Notes: generated from the sequence alone by a model not told the origin. A DNA stretch of 64,000 nucleotides from Dicyema japonicum (GCA_011109175.1 RDEW01000004.1:458030-522029); one strand, 5' to 3'. Numbered from the stretch's first letter, positions 12,250-24,469 are shown. Numbers and translations are program-made.

Positions 12250-12960
12250 CAGTCTTATTGTACAGTCCATAGGGGTTGGGCTAAAAGTGAATTGGTATTC
12301 CATGATAACTGAAAACACATTTTGTTTACATATTCTAGCACAGCATTTAGACAAAATTACGTACAAAATTGAACTTTGAGGTTAATCGGTCTGCTCTCCT
12401 TACTATGCTGTTAATTGGTCGGAAAGTTAAAGTGATGGTGTACCTCTATTGCACTGAACGTCTACTTAGCTTCAGAATAAATGAAAGACCATGTATTTTT
12501 TCTCGACGAGGTGACGGACTCTATAGGTTTTTTCGATGGAAGGAATTGCACAAAGTATCCACATCAGAAGCTCTAGGTGGTAGTTAATATTATTTAGTGT
12601 TCTAATAATAAATCGTTTTCTTAGAATTTTTAAATTCTTGGTTATTACGTTTTATTAAAAATACTGTCATGAGTTTAGACTATTTTGCAGTTTTACCTCT
12701 TCTAGCTTTAAAGCTTCGCTGAACGTACGTGTCTCGGAACCGAATACTCAGGAGAATACGCTCCTTACTGACTTGGTCAGCGTTTCCTCTTTTTTTCTAG
12801 TGCTTCTTCACCTTTTTTACGAAGTGCCAGCTTGATCGTCATCCTCCTAGTCTTATCAAGAAGGTTGATTATAATCTCCCTCTGGCGAAAAATACACCCT
12901 TCACATCTATAGATGAGAGAGGGGAGTATAATTGGTAATGTAAATACATTAATGACAATA
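12250..12960. other. no gene recognised
   Basis: Short frames only (the longest runs 12369-12587 on the plus strand, without recognisable domain). Probably decayed repeat. Confidence 0.4.
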
Positions 12961-12964
12961 AATA

Positions 12965-14650
12965 TTGCGGGACACTTGTGGTAATTTTTTATTTAATCGT
13001 GTTTTTGTCAAAAATTCTCTGTCGAAACACAAGATTTGCCTTATCCAGGAGCCAAAACTTTCTAAAAGGAGTGTAACCCCATTATTTCCTGGATACATCT
13101 TTATCAGAAAAGACCGACTTGGAAGTGGAGGTGGGCTTGACCTACTCTGATGTGAGCACACGAGTGGACAATATAATTTTACATGACAGGATCGCTAAAC
13201 TAATCTTGATTGACACAGTTAATGGTTCAGGTCACCTCATTTTGATTAACTCATGCATTCCCCCACTTGGATCCTGCCCTAGAAACTTTGTCCCAAAAAT
13301 GATAACTCTGAACTGGGAAATATTTATTATATGGTGACCTCAACGCAAACACTCCCAATGGCTGACTACTCAATAGGCCACATGAGAGGTAACCTAATTA
13401 TTGGCTCCTTCAAAAAATGGTGATTCTAAACCACCATCCACACAAGGACACCACTCAGAAGAGATGATAACCCAACTTCACCAGACCTGTCCATTTTTCT
13501 TAGAAGATGAACCAAACCCTTACTTTATCTGACTTAAGAATATAAAATGTTTGAATCATAGAATCACAATTCTCATCAAAAAAACTACCTTGGAGTACTA
13601 TCCGTAGAATTAAATTAAATATACCCAATGACACAGAATATCGCCATACTCCAAATATTAAGGAAGCTAACCTGTCAAATATTACGCCTCTATAAGTCAT
13701 AGGATGGCATAGTGGTTAGGTGTCGGGCTAAAGTGGCTTAGGCTACGGGTTCGAATCTCGCTGCTGTTCACCTGGTGGAAGGTTCCACGCAGCTACGATG
13801 CAGAAAGGGTTTGACGAGTGACGCCGTCATCAGTGGAGATTCACTGCGGAACTGGATAGTCAAAAGGACATACACACAAAAAATAAAAAAGTGAAGAGCA
13901 TTCTATGGTTCTCCTTCTACGATTAGTTATAATAACTGTTCTTTACTTAAATAAAGTGTGTGTTCTGCACGAGCGAAACCCTAGGCATCTTACGTGCTTA
14001 TGGCAACGCGGTATTGCTAAAAAATAAGTCACAAGGACTTTCGCAGACTCACTCTTGTCGCCTACGTAATTTGGTACCTAAACCATCATGGATCGAACTT
14101 TTTACGCATGCGTAGGTTACACAGGCAGTAAGATGTACGTGTGGTCGAGATGGTATTCCTGGTATTCTGCTAAAGCATATCGGAAAGATTGCAATCAAAT
14201 CGATTACTTCAACTTTTTATTTGTCCTCAAACACGAGCGCTATCCCTAGTACATGGAGGAACTCACAATTCATACCCGTCTTTAAACCAGGGAAACCGAA
14301 AGCCTCACTTTCCGATATCCCCAAAGTGTGCGCTATCCCACCTCATGGAAAAACTCGTACTTTGGAAAATTAAACCTCATTTGCCCTTTTGTCAGATCGG
14401 AACGTTCTATAACGACAAACATAACTTCCTTGACACAATTTATCTCGGAAGGCTTCAACGAACCCAAATGCAGTAGTCTCGTTAGACTTCCAAAAGGCGT
14501 TTGATTCATCCCGAGAATCCTAAAGTCTTCAACACCTCCATTCATCGACTTTAAAACGATGGATAGCCAATTCTCTTACCGGACGAAGAGGACGTGTGTT
14601 CAAGGTCGAGATCTCGTCTCCCCCGAATAGTGTAAATGGGCACTAATTAA
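12965..14650 (+). pseudogene. LINE ORF2 relic (family C), split by a SINE
   Basis: Endonuclease piece at about 12975-13480: HKICLIQEPKLSKRS, FPGYIFIRKDR, then an N-S-C-I-P-P-L-G-S-C-P segment. RT piece at about 14150-14640: GIPGILLKHIGKIAIK, QFIPVFKPGKPKASL, then NAVVSLDFQKAFDS. The two parts belong to one element in correct order; the gap between them is the SINE-A at 13702-13990. All frames are broken. Confidence 0.72.
13702..13990 (+). mobile_element. tRNA-derived SINE (SINE-A), near complete
   Basis: The head looks like a tRNA: box A TAGTGGTTAGG at 13710-13720 and box B GGTTCGAATC at 13748-13757. It is followed by a body containing GTTTGACGAGTGACGCCGTC and ending in ACTTAAATAAAGTGTGTG. 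The same body and head recur in reverse at 28735-29066 and in part at 35340-35560 and 56300-56400. It interrupts a family C LINE relic, so it is younger than that LINE. Confidence 0.85.
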
Positions 14651-15250
14651 ATACGAAAGTTTGTATAACACACTTTATAATTTTTGGGAGATCAATTAAT
14701 TTATTAGAAAGGGGTCAATTTGACCATCTTATATCTCCATACGACGTAGGCACACCACAATCTATCGACTTTGGTAAACTGGATGATGTAAAAAATAACC
14801 TCTGTTCCTTTAACAACCTCTCCAAATTGACAGTAAATCACCTTTTGAATGTCCTGAACTAGGACAATATTCGTCTACAATGCCAAGACACGATCTATGG
14901 AAGAGACAGGCATACTTAATAATCGATGGTCTCCTACAAGTTAGTGAGACCAGGGTTACTTAACAAACTATAATATTTTAACTCCCAACAATACCAATTA
15001 GATTGTGGTTAACACGGATAACGAGATTGGTCATTGACGACTTGGCTGATTTATTTATTTTCTTTTTTTAATCCAATAGTTTATTTTATTTAAAAATAAA
15101 ATATTATTTATTAACTATGGGGAAGAGCGGCTGCTGACATTACGGAGTAAGCGTTTCCGCGGACAACTACAATCCCAATTATTTACTTGGCTGGATAAAC
15201 TGCGTTACTTCTGAAAGTTCATAAGAATGATGATACAATATTTTATAAAT
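14650..15250. other. no gene recognised
   Basis: Downstream side of the family C relic; may contain its 3' part but I could not align any motif. Confidence 0.35.
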
Positions 15251-15259
15251 TTGAATAAT

Positions 15260-15910
15260 CACTAATAGATGAGAACTGTCATTCTCTTCAGAGCTGCTGT
15301 CACCCAAGTTTCCAAAATGCTGAAAATCCTTGACCAAATATGACTACCAGAATGTTAGACAAGGCTTTGACGGTTGTTTTGCCATGTTGTTTAGGTTGTT
15401 GTAGTGCCTTAGCATTGGTTGAAGGTATTCATGGAGATACAAACTACGGGTGCAAGAGGTCCAGAATTTCTTTTAGGACCCCCTTGAATGCTCGATAATC
15501 TTTATCCCTGGCAATGAGGACTATATCATCACTGTAAAAGAACAGGATGGAGTTTTCGTCAGAAGGTTTTGGCATCTCATGATCACAAAAGAAGAGAGTA
15601 CTTCCAAATTCATCAAGAAACAGTCGAAATGAAAAAATGAATCCAGTTTTTTTTCAATTGCGGGAATCACTACAATGGAGAAGGGGATAGAAACGATCAT
15701 TTTTTGTGCATCTTAGCGTCACCTGAGACAAGTGGAGCACACCACCTCTATTATAATGAGGAATATAAGGAACAGAGGAAAGAAAGAGAAACCTTCAACC
15801 AATTAGCCAATAGAGGGATTGAGGACCATTGTTATAATGCAACATCCACTCCTTAGCATGTTATGCCTGTATAGATTGAAGAGAGCTGCCGAAAGTTGAG
15901 AACCTTGGAT
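15260..15910 (-). pseudogene. LINE RT relic, split by SINE-B
   Basis: Reading leftwards: HGVIQGSQLSAALFNLY (RT motif G-V-x-Q-G-S, about 15905-15855), then after an interruption ILFFYSDDIVLIARDKDY (the catalytic Y-A-D-D motif as Y-S-D-D, about 15560-15505). The interruption coincides with SINE-B sequence at 15721-15812. Stops follow downstream. Confidence 0.7.
15721..15812 (-). repeat. SINE-B partial copy
   Basis: Contains the family B landmarks on the plus strand: a purine-rich block around GGAACAGAGGAAAG, then TTCAACCAATTAGCCA. Inserted in an RT relic. Confidence 0.6.
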
Positions 15911-15944
15911 AACTCCATGAGACATGAAACGTATTTTATTTATT

Positions 15945-16180
15945 TAAAACCAAGAATCATCGACATATTAAAAAATACGTGTCCGTCAGGTGACCCTGGA
16001 TTTCTTTAGCATCCCCTCATCCTTACACGGTGTTCGTCCCAAGAACCGACGCACTTCTTTTACTACGGGAGACTGCTGGATTTCAGAGATGGCAATCAGG
16101 CTCCCGTTGTCCTCACAAGTTCCTCGAACGGAGTTAGCATTAACCGTGAAGAGAACCTATGTATGTCCTGTAAATTAGAC
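15945..16180. repeat. repeat family C copy
   Basis: Matches 29750-29990 along most of its length: AAACCAAGA..CACCGACA, then GGTCAGGTGA.CC, then CGGTGTTC.TCCC, then CACAAGTTCCTCGAACGGA. A T-rich stretch lies on the left, so the element may run right to left. No coding frame. See the finding on family C. Confidence 0.65.
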
Positions 16181-16276
16181 AAAAGTTTATAATAAAATAA
16201 AAATATATGATTTATTTAATTATTAAAATTTAAATTATTATTCATGTGTTGGTAACGTATTAAGTGAGATTATCTG

Positions 16277-17771
16277 ATGAACAAACTAATTATCTCAATT
16301 TACTTTATTGTGTACATTCTATTTTTGGCATGCTACTACAATACGTTGAAGGTCTCTGACTTCAACAGGGAAGAAATAAAATTTATTACAAAAAAGGTTC
16401 TCCATAATAAAATAAATAGATTAAAACCAAATTAAATGTAAATTTAATAATTTTCGATGAAAATTCACAACAATTTGCTGAACAAATAAAATCATCTATA
16501 AATTGTAGTTTTGTTGATCATTTCAGCCAAACAATTCAAAAATATTGAAATTGTATTTTCTCCTAAAATCCTGAAGAAAACTAAATTTGACATAAACTCT
16601 GCGCAAGTCAGAGAAAATGGAGATTCGCTGAACATTGCCTTGGTTCCCTCTAATTCTTATGACGATAATTTTGAACATTTTTCCTATTATATGGGAAAAA
16701 CTAAGTTTGACATGTTCACATTGGGAAACTCAGAATTTGGCGGTATTTTTGGTTAATTTATGGAAGAATATGCCCGCCAAAAATTTCTAAGTGGATTTTA
16801 CAAGCGAATTACCAAAGTATGAGTTTGTTACCACGAAGGCCGTTGAAGGCGATTCTGACTCAACTTCATACTCAAAACTTAACCTCTACCCTTCCTATCA
16901 AATCAGAATCTCCCTAGTATACTCCAATGAGTCACAGATTGGCAATTTGAGTCAAATAACCCGAAAATGTCATTCTCTTGCAGCCAAAAGCCTTTCACAG
17001 AATAATATCGTGTCCAAATTCTTTGAGATTGAACATTTCTTCGATTTTAGGTTCAACCTATCCCTCGGAAAAGGCAATGTCGAAGAAGTTATCAGAAACT
17101 TTGAGATTGCCTCTCGTTTGTCAACGTTTTTCAGTTTTAGCCAATTCTCTGACGGACAAGAAATCCATGGACTTTGTCTTGGTGGTCGTTCCTAAGGAAT
17201 TTCCTCTTATCGGGGGTTTCAGTGATTATTCAGATTTAGAGAACTTTGTGAGCAAAGACTTTGGAGGGATGTATTTTTCGGACTCTGTGGACGACATGGA
17301 GTCAATATTCGACCTGTTTGTCAACAATTTTGTTTATCTGACTGGAATCGACCCCTTTGAGGTGATCTGTGACCTTATTTGATAGGTTGAGGCCCTCCAG
17401 AGGTTGAGGTTGCTCGAAAACTCCCTAACCCGCGTAAAGGAAGACTATGAATTCATTGCTGGCTATTCAGTCATTGAATTCGTCAAATTGAAAGACTCTG
17501 ACTTTATAAGGTTGGCAGAAAATGTCAGAAGGTTGGAAGAAATTGAGTATTTTTCCCAGAATGACTCCTCACTTGTGTTCCAGGCTTATAATTTTTCGAG
17601 TTTGCTGATTTTTTAGTTTAGATTATTTAGTGTCTGATTATGACTCCTTCAGCTTTGTTACCGCTGGATTTGAGATTCGGTGGGTTTGGGGGTTATTTTA
17701 GATATTTGTTGTTGACTCCATTCTTGACTGCTCCATTCTCCTTTATTAGTACTATTTTCTTTAAGCGGTGA
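16277..17771 (+). CDS. PIGS: GPI transamidase subunit PIG-S
   Basis: Subunit of the ER GPI transamidase, which attaches GPI anchors to proteins. Nine exons: 16277-16396, 16420-16504, 16527-16742, 16767-16816, 16839-17115, 17141-17361, 17386-17599, 17622-17679, 17702-17771; eight GT..AG introns of 22-25 nt, all in phase; 436 aa. An N-terminal membrane anchor (IISIYFIVYILFLACYY) is followed by a V-S-D-F-N-R-E-E-I segment like the family's post-anchor helix. The middle has YPSYQIRISLVYSN and MDFVLVVVPKEFPLI. The C-terminal half carries the E-x-L-x-R helical region and ends in a second membrane segment (YLLLTPFLTAPFSFI). The N-in/C-anchor layout with a large luminal domain fits PIG-S. Shorter than the human protein (555 aa). 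No frame lesion. Confidence 0.82.
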
Positions 17772-18830
17772 TTAGTTTGCCTTTATTTTTATATTTTCTT
17801 GACTGATTACATTCATTGGGTAGGGTGATAGGGTGGTAAATATGGTTGTTCAGATAAGTTCCCTTTGCATCTGTTCTAACATGGACTGGATTGATTGAAC
17901 TAAGGTTTTGAATTTTTGTAATTTCTAGGAACTTGATTATTCATTTAGTTAATAACAACAGTTGGAAAACTATAAATTAATAAGTTTCATGTTTACTCCC
18001 TTCGAGTGGAGAATAGCAGGAGATGACTTCTACCGAGGTTCGCAATTAGATCAGTGGGGTGAACAAGTCTAGGGTGGACGTGGTCGGAGGAATGATGAAT
18101 CGTTTTGTGATCGTCGAGTAGGCAAGAGAGGCAAAGTCTTTTTTATCCTGTAAGCAAGTAAGAGGGGGTTATGTCCACAGAGGTGACTTGTCAGATAGAC
18201 TCGAACTGTGCGAGGTAAGATAGTTCCCCTTCCACCAATAATTCTTTAATCAGAGTGATTAAATTGTTAAATTAAGTAGTTCAGTGAAGCAGTGAACTAT
18301 TACTCAATTTCTCGGTAAATTAGATTTAATGCACTTTTATTATAACACCACTGTTTTATAATTCTTCATGCTCCCCCACAATTGTATTTAGAAGATGTGA
18401 AGAGGTTATATCCATGAGTGTGGATTAGTAAATGGATAATATTTGAGAAGTATGAAGGCTCCTGAACCGGTTCACGTTCAGCACTATTATTGTCGAGAAA
18501 AATGAAAGTATAAGAGGAAGTCACTGTCTTTTCTCAAGAGAGTAACACGTTTAGCTATACTCAGAAGCCATGACTAGTGGTTCTCCCAGCTGGTCTTTGT
18601 GCAATCGTGAGATGCTGCATCAATGGTAGAAAGTGTGACACTTGTTGACCATTTCACAGTCTCTCATGCCAGGATGACCAAAAAGTTGCAAAAACTATTG
18701 AGAAGTGGACGTGTGTTGTTGACTATTTGAATAATCTCCAATGTGTAATATGCCGTCTTTAGTCTCAAATCATAAGATTTCTCTTGGATTATGCTTTCCT
18801 CTATTCCAGTAGTGCGCTAAAAATGAATCT
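17772..18830. other. no gene recognised
   Basis: About 1 kb with frequent stops on both strands and no shared repeat that I can detect. Confidence 0.4.
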
Positions 18831-19250
18831 AAGCCTCTTTTTTCGCGAACACCGATTTTGTCAAGCCGAATGAAAGCACGCTTGACTGCTTTAATGGAAT
18901 CTTGAAAGGCATTAGCCGCAGAGTCAGTTATACATTTGAAGACTGCACTAACTTCATTTACCGGGCAAATCGTCCTCGGGATTGAAAGGCTTCGTTAACG
19001 CATTAGAAAGAAGTTGATGGAAGGAAATCTGATTGCTGCTGTTTGGATTGTGTGTATCGATGCTAGCCCAATGAATTGCTCCCTGAGACATTTCTTTTCT
19101 GAAGGAACACCCGCCTGTCTCGACCCTTTTCGAGTGGACGTTTTTTTCTGGTTATCTCCGTGATCATTCTGAATTAGCGGAGAAGTTTATCGATTTAAAC
19201 TAAGACATCTCGTTCTCCAGTCATACGGAGGAAGTGTTCACCAAAGTCTT
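18830..19250 (+). pseudogene. possible LINE ORF2 linker fragment
   Basis: In one frame KKLMEGNLIAAVWIVCIDASP resembles the segment between endonuclease and RT of some LINEs (K-L-x-x-G-x-x-x-G-A-x-R-x-L). Evidence is a single block; nothing upstream or downstream confirms it. Confidence 0.35.
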
Positions 19251-19259
19251 TGAAAATGG

Positions 19260-20100
19260 AACATCTTAAAAGCCATCATAAAAAAGTGCCCTTCCCGCAT
19301 ACCGCTTGTATCAAATATTTACCAAATTAACATTTTAAATCATTTTATTTTTAATGGTCAAATTTTTTTTTCATTGGAAGAAATTTTATTATCAAATGAA
19401 TAAAAATTAAATTAAGGCATCTGAATGGCCATGCTATTTCCCCTAACAATAGCCAACGAGATACGTTCTCGGAACCAACCAGTCTCTCGCGGATCCTTGG
19501 TCACAGCTTGAATCATGGAGCCGATCTTACGAACCAACTCATCTGCTTGGGGGCCAAGGATTCCTGACGTTTCAAATTAAAAGTCGACTTTTATTATTGA
19601 GGGACGTTCAAGACTGAGTGGCTGTTCCAAAGAACTTCTCTGACAGTTGTTAGGGAGAACAGTCATTCAATTACCACAGTTGGATCACTTGTTTTGCTAC
19701 GTAGTCATCTCAATTGTTTTTTAATTGTTAAGAGAAGCACTCGAGAGAAGGATTGTCGAAATATCAGAAAAGACAACGACTCAGATTTGAACTAAATAAA
19801 AAGAGAACAGAAAAGCAGCAGATAAGTGGCTTTTCCTTGAATTAAAGGGTTCAAAGGCAACTACCACCTAGAAGGTCAGTTTTGGTTTTATATTAAATCG
19901 ATAACAGCAAGTACACGTGTAATCAACTTTCTCTAAGATCTTGTAATACTATTAAGACTGACAGATTATTAAGTGTTTATCGATATTTCAATTTAAACAG
20001 ACAATTAAAATATTGTCAATCTTACTCAATGAAGACATGTGAACAAAACAACATGAATAAACTCGAGAATTTAGCTTTGTGGCGGATTAGAAATTATATA
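19260..20100. other. no gene recognised
   Basis: AT-rich with frequent stops on both strands and no motif. Confidence 0.4.
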
Positions 20101-20129
20101 TTTTAAAATTATTTCCAAAGACCAAGGGT

Positions 20130-20340
20130 AACAAACTAACTAACTCCTCGATCCTGACTCGCTCCAGCATTCCAGAACTTGTCCCCGGGGAAGAATTGTT
20201 AGATCCTCTTGATGCCGGCCAGGCATTCGGCGCCTCCTCAGCAAGGTGAATCCAGTGACGCCATCGGAAGGAAGGAAAATACAACTATCCACGTAGCACC
20301 AATGACAAACTAAACACTTAGAACCACATGGCGCCACACG
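20130..20340 (-). repeat. SINE-B divergent copy
   Basis: Plus-strand landmarks: GATGCCGGCCAGGCATTCGG, then CACGTAGCACCA and CCACATGGCGCC at the right end, matching the full copies at 36187-36492 and 62742-63045, but with a different left half. Lies about 110 nt upstream of the aminopeptidase start. Confidence 0.6.
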
Positions 20341-20446
20341 AAGTGTTTAAATCTACTTTTTCTATATTAAATATATATTAATTTATCTTTTTTAATTATT
20401 AAAATTCATAATAATAATAAAATAAATCATTACATAATACAAAAGC

Positions 20447-23400
20447 ATGAACGGATCAACAAGATTTCAGCGATTATCGAAAAATATATTCCCCCAAAAT
20501 TACAACCTCTTCCTGTCAGTCGACACAGAAGAAGAATTATTTGTTGGAAAAGTGGAAATTACAGTGAAGGTCTCACAATTTTTATATTTAGATAAATCAA
20601 GTCACCTCCAATATATTTCTGCACTCGGCAGAACTAAAGTTGAAGTCAGCCACGATCGAACAGGGTTAGCTGTTGTGATATTTGTTAGGGGATAACACTT
20701 TCTTCCCCCATATTATAGAAAACCCTGCAATCCAGGGGGTTGAGCTGAAGGCAGAGTCTACCCTGGTTTTGAGAATTAAACAAATTAGACCGAAGGGACT
20801 GCAACGATCAATATTGAGTATGAAAGTCGAATTACAAGCAAATTATTCGGACTCTACAAGACGGAGTACATCTATGAGGGGGAGACTGTTAAATGCGCGG
20901 TCACCGATTTGGAGGTCCTTTGCAGTTTTATTTTCAGCCCGGATATGCCCGATATGTTCTGCCCTGCTTTGACGAGCCCGACTTTAAGGCGGTCTTTTCG
21001 GTTTCCGTGGTTGCCCGAAGAGACCAGACAGTGCTCTCAAATATGGTTTGAATTCGTCTCATTGAAGGAAACCAACTTTTGTGAGCCATGGGGGTCTGAA
21101 AACTTTGTGGTTACCCACTTCCAGCCTTCCCCACTCATGTCCAGTTACCTACTGGCTTTGGTTGTCGGAAAATTCGACTTTGTTGAAGAGGTGGCTGAGA
21201 ACGGTGTCAAAGTCAGAGTCTACACATCACTGGGGAAGACAGAGGAAGGGAAACTAGCCCTCGATGTATCCCCAATGATTCATTCAAGGTGGCAGTCAAG
21301 TCTTTGTCGTTCTACAACAACTTTTTCGACTTGCCATATGTATTGAAAAAGCTGGATTTGATTGCTATTCCTGATTTTGCCACGTGTTTGGGATTGTTCG
21401 TATTTTAGCCGCTATGGAGAATTGGGGACTGATCACGTTCAGGGAGACAGCAGTCTTGGTGAAAGAATCGTCCTCAATGAGTATCAAACAACGAATGGCT
21501 ATTGTGGTGGCCCACGAGTTGGCTCACATGTGGTTTGGGAACCTCGTGACTATGGTTTGTTGGGATCTTATGGGCTCAGGAGTGGTGGACATATCTGTGG
21601 CTGAATGAGGGATTCGCCACGTGGATATCGTATTTGTGTGTTGACTACATTTTCCCTGAATTTGACATTTGGAGCATGTTTCAAATAAAGGAGATCAACA
21701 CAGCCATGGATCTCGATTCCTTGGAAAGCAGTCACCCTATCGAGGTCTCTGTTGGTCCACCGTCGGAAGCGGAAGAAATGTTCGACAAAATCTCCTATGC
21801 GAAGGGATCCTCCGTTATCGGATATCTCTATCAGTTCCTCGGCAACGAGGTTTAAGGATTTATCAGTTTTAGGTGTTTAGAGAAGGAATAAGAATTTATA
21901 TTAAAAGGTTTGTCTACAAAAACACGGTTTCGGCTGATTTATGGAATGCTCTCTCGGAGGCGAGTGGGTATGATGTGGCCGAATTGATGAACTGTTGGAT
22001 TTCCTGTAAGGGATTCCCGTATCTCTCAGTATTATTCATTAACCTACAAATAGGTGTATATTGTGCCTACAGATGATAACGACTGTGTTGAACTATCCAT
22101 TGAACAATTTCCGTGTACACAATCTTCAGGTTTTATTTATTTCATTTTAAATTTATTTCTGGATTAAATTAATTATTTAAATTAATTTTTAATATTAATA
22201 AACAAAGGTAACTCAACTATATGGCAAGTACCTTACAATTTCGTGCAAAAATCAAATCCCAAGAAAGTGAGTGAAAATCTATTAAAGACGAAAAAAACCT
22301 CACTAAAACTGAGAATACAACCAAATGAGTGGATTAAAGTAATAAAGACATATATTTTAGTTTAATGTTGGTAATATGGGATTCTATAGAGTTAACTACA
22401 TTGGGAACTTAAAGGATACAGTAATTGACTTGGTCTCCCAGGTGGACTGTAATGGGCTAAGTGTCCTTAGTATTAGAGACAAGGTTGGACTTCTTGGAGA
22501 CTTTTTATCTCTGGTTTAGTCAATTTTTGTGATTTCAGGCTTGTATTGGGGAAATGTCTTTGGTGGATGGACTAACTCTGTGCTGGAGTCTAAGAAACGA
22601 GGTCGATTACTATGTGTGGTCGGGGATACTGTCAATACTAATGATGGTGGACTCAATTATGCAAAATACTTCCTCATATGAGATATTTGTGCGGTTTGTG
22701 AACATTATGATTGATCTCCCTTACAATTACGTCGGATGGGAGTCCGTTGATGGAGAAGGTACTTCTTCCTTAGATCCCTTAGAGAACTCGACTTCTTTGC
22801 TAAGAACGGCAATCTTTGAAGCTATGGCCAGATTTGGAGGTGACGACTTCAAAGAAGAGTGCAGATCTGCCTTTGACACGTTCATAAATGGTGGACCAGT
22901 CAACGCGGATCTGCAAACTGCCGTGATTAGTTCAGTGATGCTCAACGGGACATGGAAGGACTTATGCTCTCTGTTCGAGTATTACAAGGGATGTGGCCCT
23001 GAGGAGAAATCACGGATTTTGTCGTCCATGGGATTCACTAGGAACCCTGAGCTTATCGATGAGGTCTTCAAATTTGCTTTTTCGGTTTACTTTGGGTTAA
23101 TCGAAGGATTTGGTGAAAGGACAAGACTTGATTTACGTGTTTGTTGGTTTGACTTGCCTGAAATGCAACTCTGTTATCGTTTGGGAGTATTTCAAGACCC
23201 AGAATAAGCAGATTATGGACAAACTGAGCAACCCCCTGCTCATTTCCAAAGTTATACCAGTTATATGTGTAATTATAATGTAGTACGTGACATCACTGTT
23301 TATTACCGATGAGGAGATTGCCAGTATGAAAGTTGATTGATTAGTGATTTGTAGACTTTCTTTAGAAATTATGACTTGAAATGTGCTGAACGGTGTGTTA

Positions 23401-23489
23401 GCCAGTGTATTGAGAGGGCTGAGATGAGAAACTCCTTGTTTGAGAAGAATGCTTCACAAATAAGCGATTTTCTATCTAGTTTGAATTAA
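20447..23489 (+). CDS. NPEPPS: M1 metallo-aminopeptidase, puromycin-sensitive type
   Basis: Zinc aminopeptidase that trims N-termini of peptides, cytosolic in this subfamily (no signal peptide). Eighteen exons; first 20447-20569, last 23355-23489. Seventeen GT..AG introns: fifteen of 21-25 nt, one of 33 (23251-23283) and one of 78 nt (22130-22207). All phases agree, giving 861 aa, close to the family's 875-920. Catalytic HELAH at residues 303-307 (exon 21409-21554) and zinc ligand E326 in NEGFA with the 18-residue spacing of HExxH-x18-E. The substrate motif usually GAMEN reads SAMENWG at 268-274, formed across an intron. [25 protein letters not shown] and the Tyr in ISYAKG match the puromycin-sensitive branch. 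The ERAP1-like C-terminal domain continues to QISDFL. No frame lesion. Confidence 0.95.
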
Positions 23490-24118
23490 TAGTAATTTCT
23501 ATCTGATTTTGGATTTTTTGTTTTTTTATTTGGTTTTATTTTATTTGTTATTCGTAATTTTAATAGTGTCATAATTGCTGGGCTTATACTTCCTGGACCA
23601 TCGTGAATTATCAAAATAATTTCCCCTTGAGAGGAGCCGCGTAGTTTGCCTGCTGCCCTTTAACTCACCCTTAAAATAGGCTTGAAATGGGATTTAAAAA
23701 TTACACATTTTGACAACTACGATGACGTATTATGTTTGTTAAAGCACGATAATTAGCATTTAATGAACACTAAAATATCACAAGTCTAAGTTTCACTGTC
23801 ACAGAATCAAGCAAATCCGAGTCCCTTAAAAGATTTATAATTTAAATCCTCATTCCTCAGGACAAACCCGAGTTTTGTGCCATGAGATTTGAACAAAGAA
23901 CATATCAGAAGCTTCTCCCACGTCCAAGTTAAAATCCCCACGAACCCAACATTTTGAATCAAGTTCGAATGATTGAGGTAAACAAGAAAAAAACTATTCC
24001 CTGTGATTATATTTTTGGTCAAAATGATTGAGACTTGCTATGTTAAAAAGTCTAGAAAAGCCATTTTATTTTGTAATTTTATAAATTAATGAATGAGTTG
24101 TTAGTTATTAGTGAACAT
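23490..24118. other. intergenic, no firm gene
   Basis: Between the aminopeptidase and the ShKT gene, tail to tail. A minus-strand RGDFNLDVGE string near 23.9-24.0 kb recalls a LINE endonuclease but stands alone. Confidence 0.4.
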
Positions 24119-24424
24119 TCAACATTTGTTGCACGTTTTTCGACAGAATTCGTTTATGTAAGACGAAAAATTAATATTATCACAAAGATTTATCAACTGT
24201 TCGCAGTCGGTGGCTTTGTCTACACAGCAAAGATTACACGAACGTTTGCACAACTCTCTAGTGGACTTTCCAAGCTGATTCAGTCTATCGCAATATCCCT
24301 GCTGTGCTCTATCAGTGCAATTTCTAGCAATATCGACACATGCTTGGAGAAAAAATTAACACATACCATCAGACACGAATTCTTGTGCAGTAAGAATAAT
24401 AATTGAGGTCACAATGATTAACAT
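24119..24424 (-). CDS. secreted peptide with two ShKT domains
   Basis: Small Cys-rich secreted peptide. Two exons, 24424-24367 and 24342-24119, joined by a 24-nt GT..AG intron; 93 aa. The N-terminus is a signal peptide (MLIIVTSIIILTA). Two tandem six-cysteine modules follow, each with the ShKT spacing including C-x3-C-x2-C at the end (first near residues 21-60, second near 60-93). The second module ends at the stop codon. ShKT domains occur in animal secreted enzymes, nematode surface proteins and sea anemone channel blockers, so a toxin role cannot be assumed; host interaction or cuticle-like function is equally open. A TATA box lies just upstream. No lesion. Confidence 0.8.
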
Positions 24425-24446
24425 TTACGACTAATGCGCACCCCAA

Positions 24447-24456
24447 CCTTTATATA
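24447..24456 (-). promoter_or_regulatory. TATA box of the ShKT gene
   Basis: TATATAAAGG on the minus strand, 23 nt before the ATG at 24424. With a start site about 30 nt from the box, the 5' leader would be almost nil. Confidence 0.4.
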
Positions 24457-24469
24457 GTGCACTCTCACT

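Noticed and set aside
13702-13765. A free-standing tRNA gene (boxes A and B, GGTTCGAATC)
   Set aside because: Sequence continues into a 290-bp body that recurs elsewhere with the same head; it is a SINE, and the cloverleaf is not complete.
23880-24010. LINE endonuclease-like RGDFNLDVGE on the minus strand
   Set aside because: A single motif without neighbours; could be chance.
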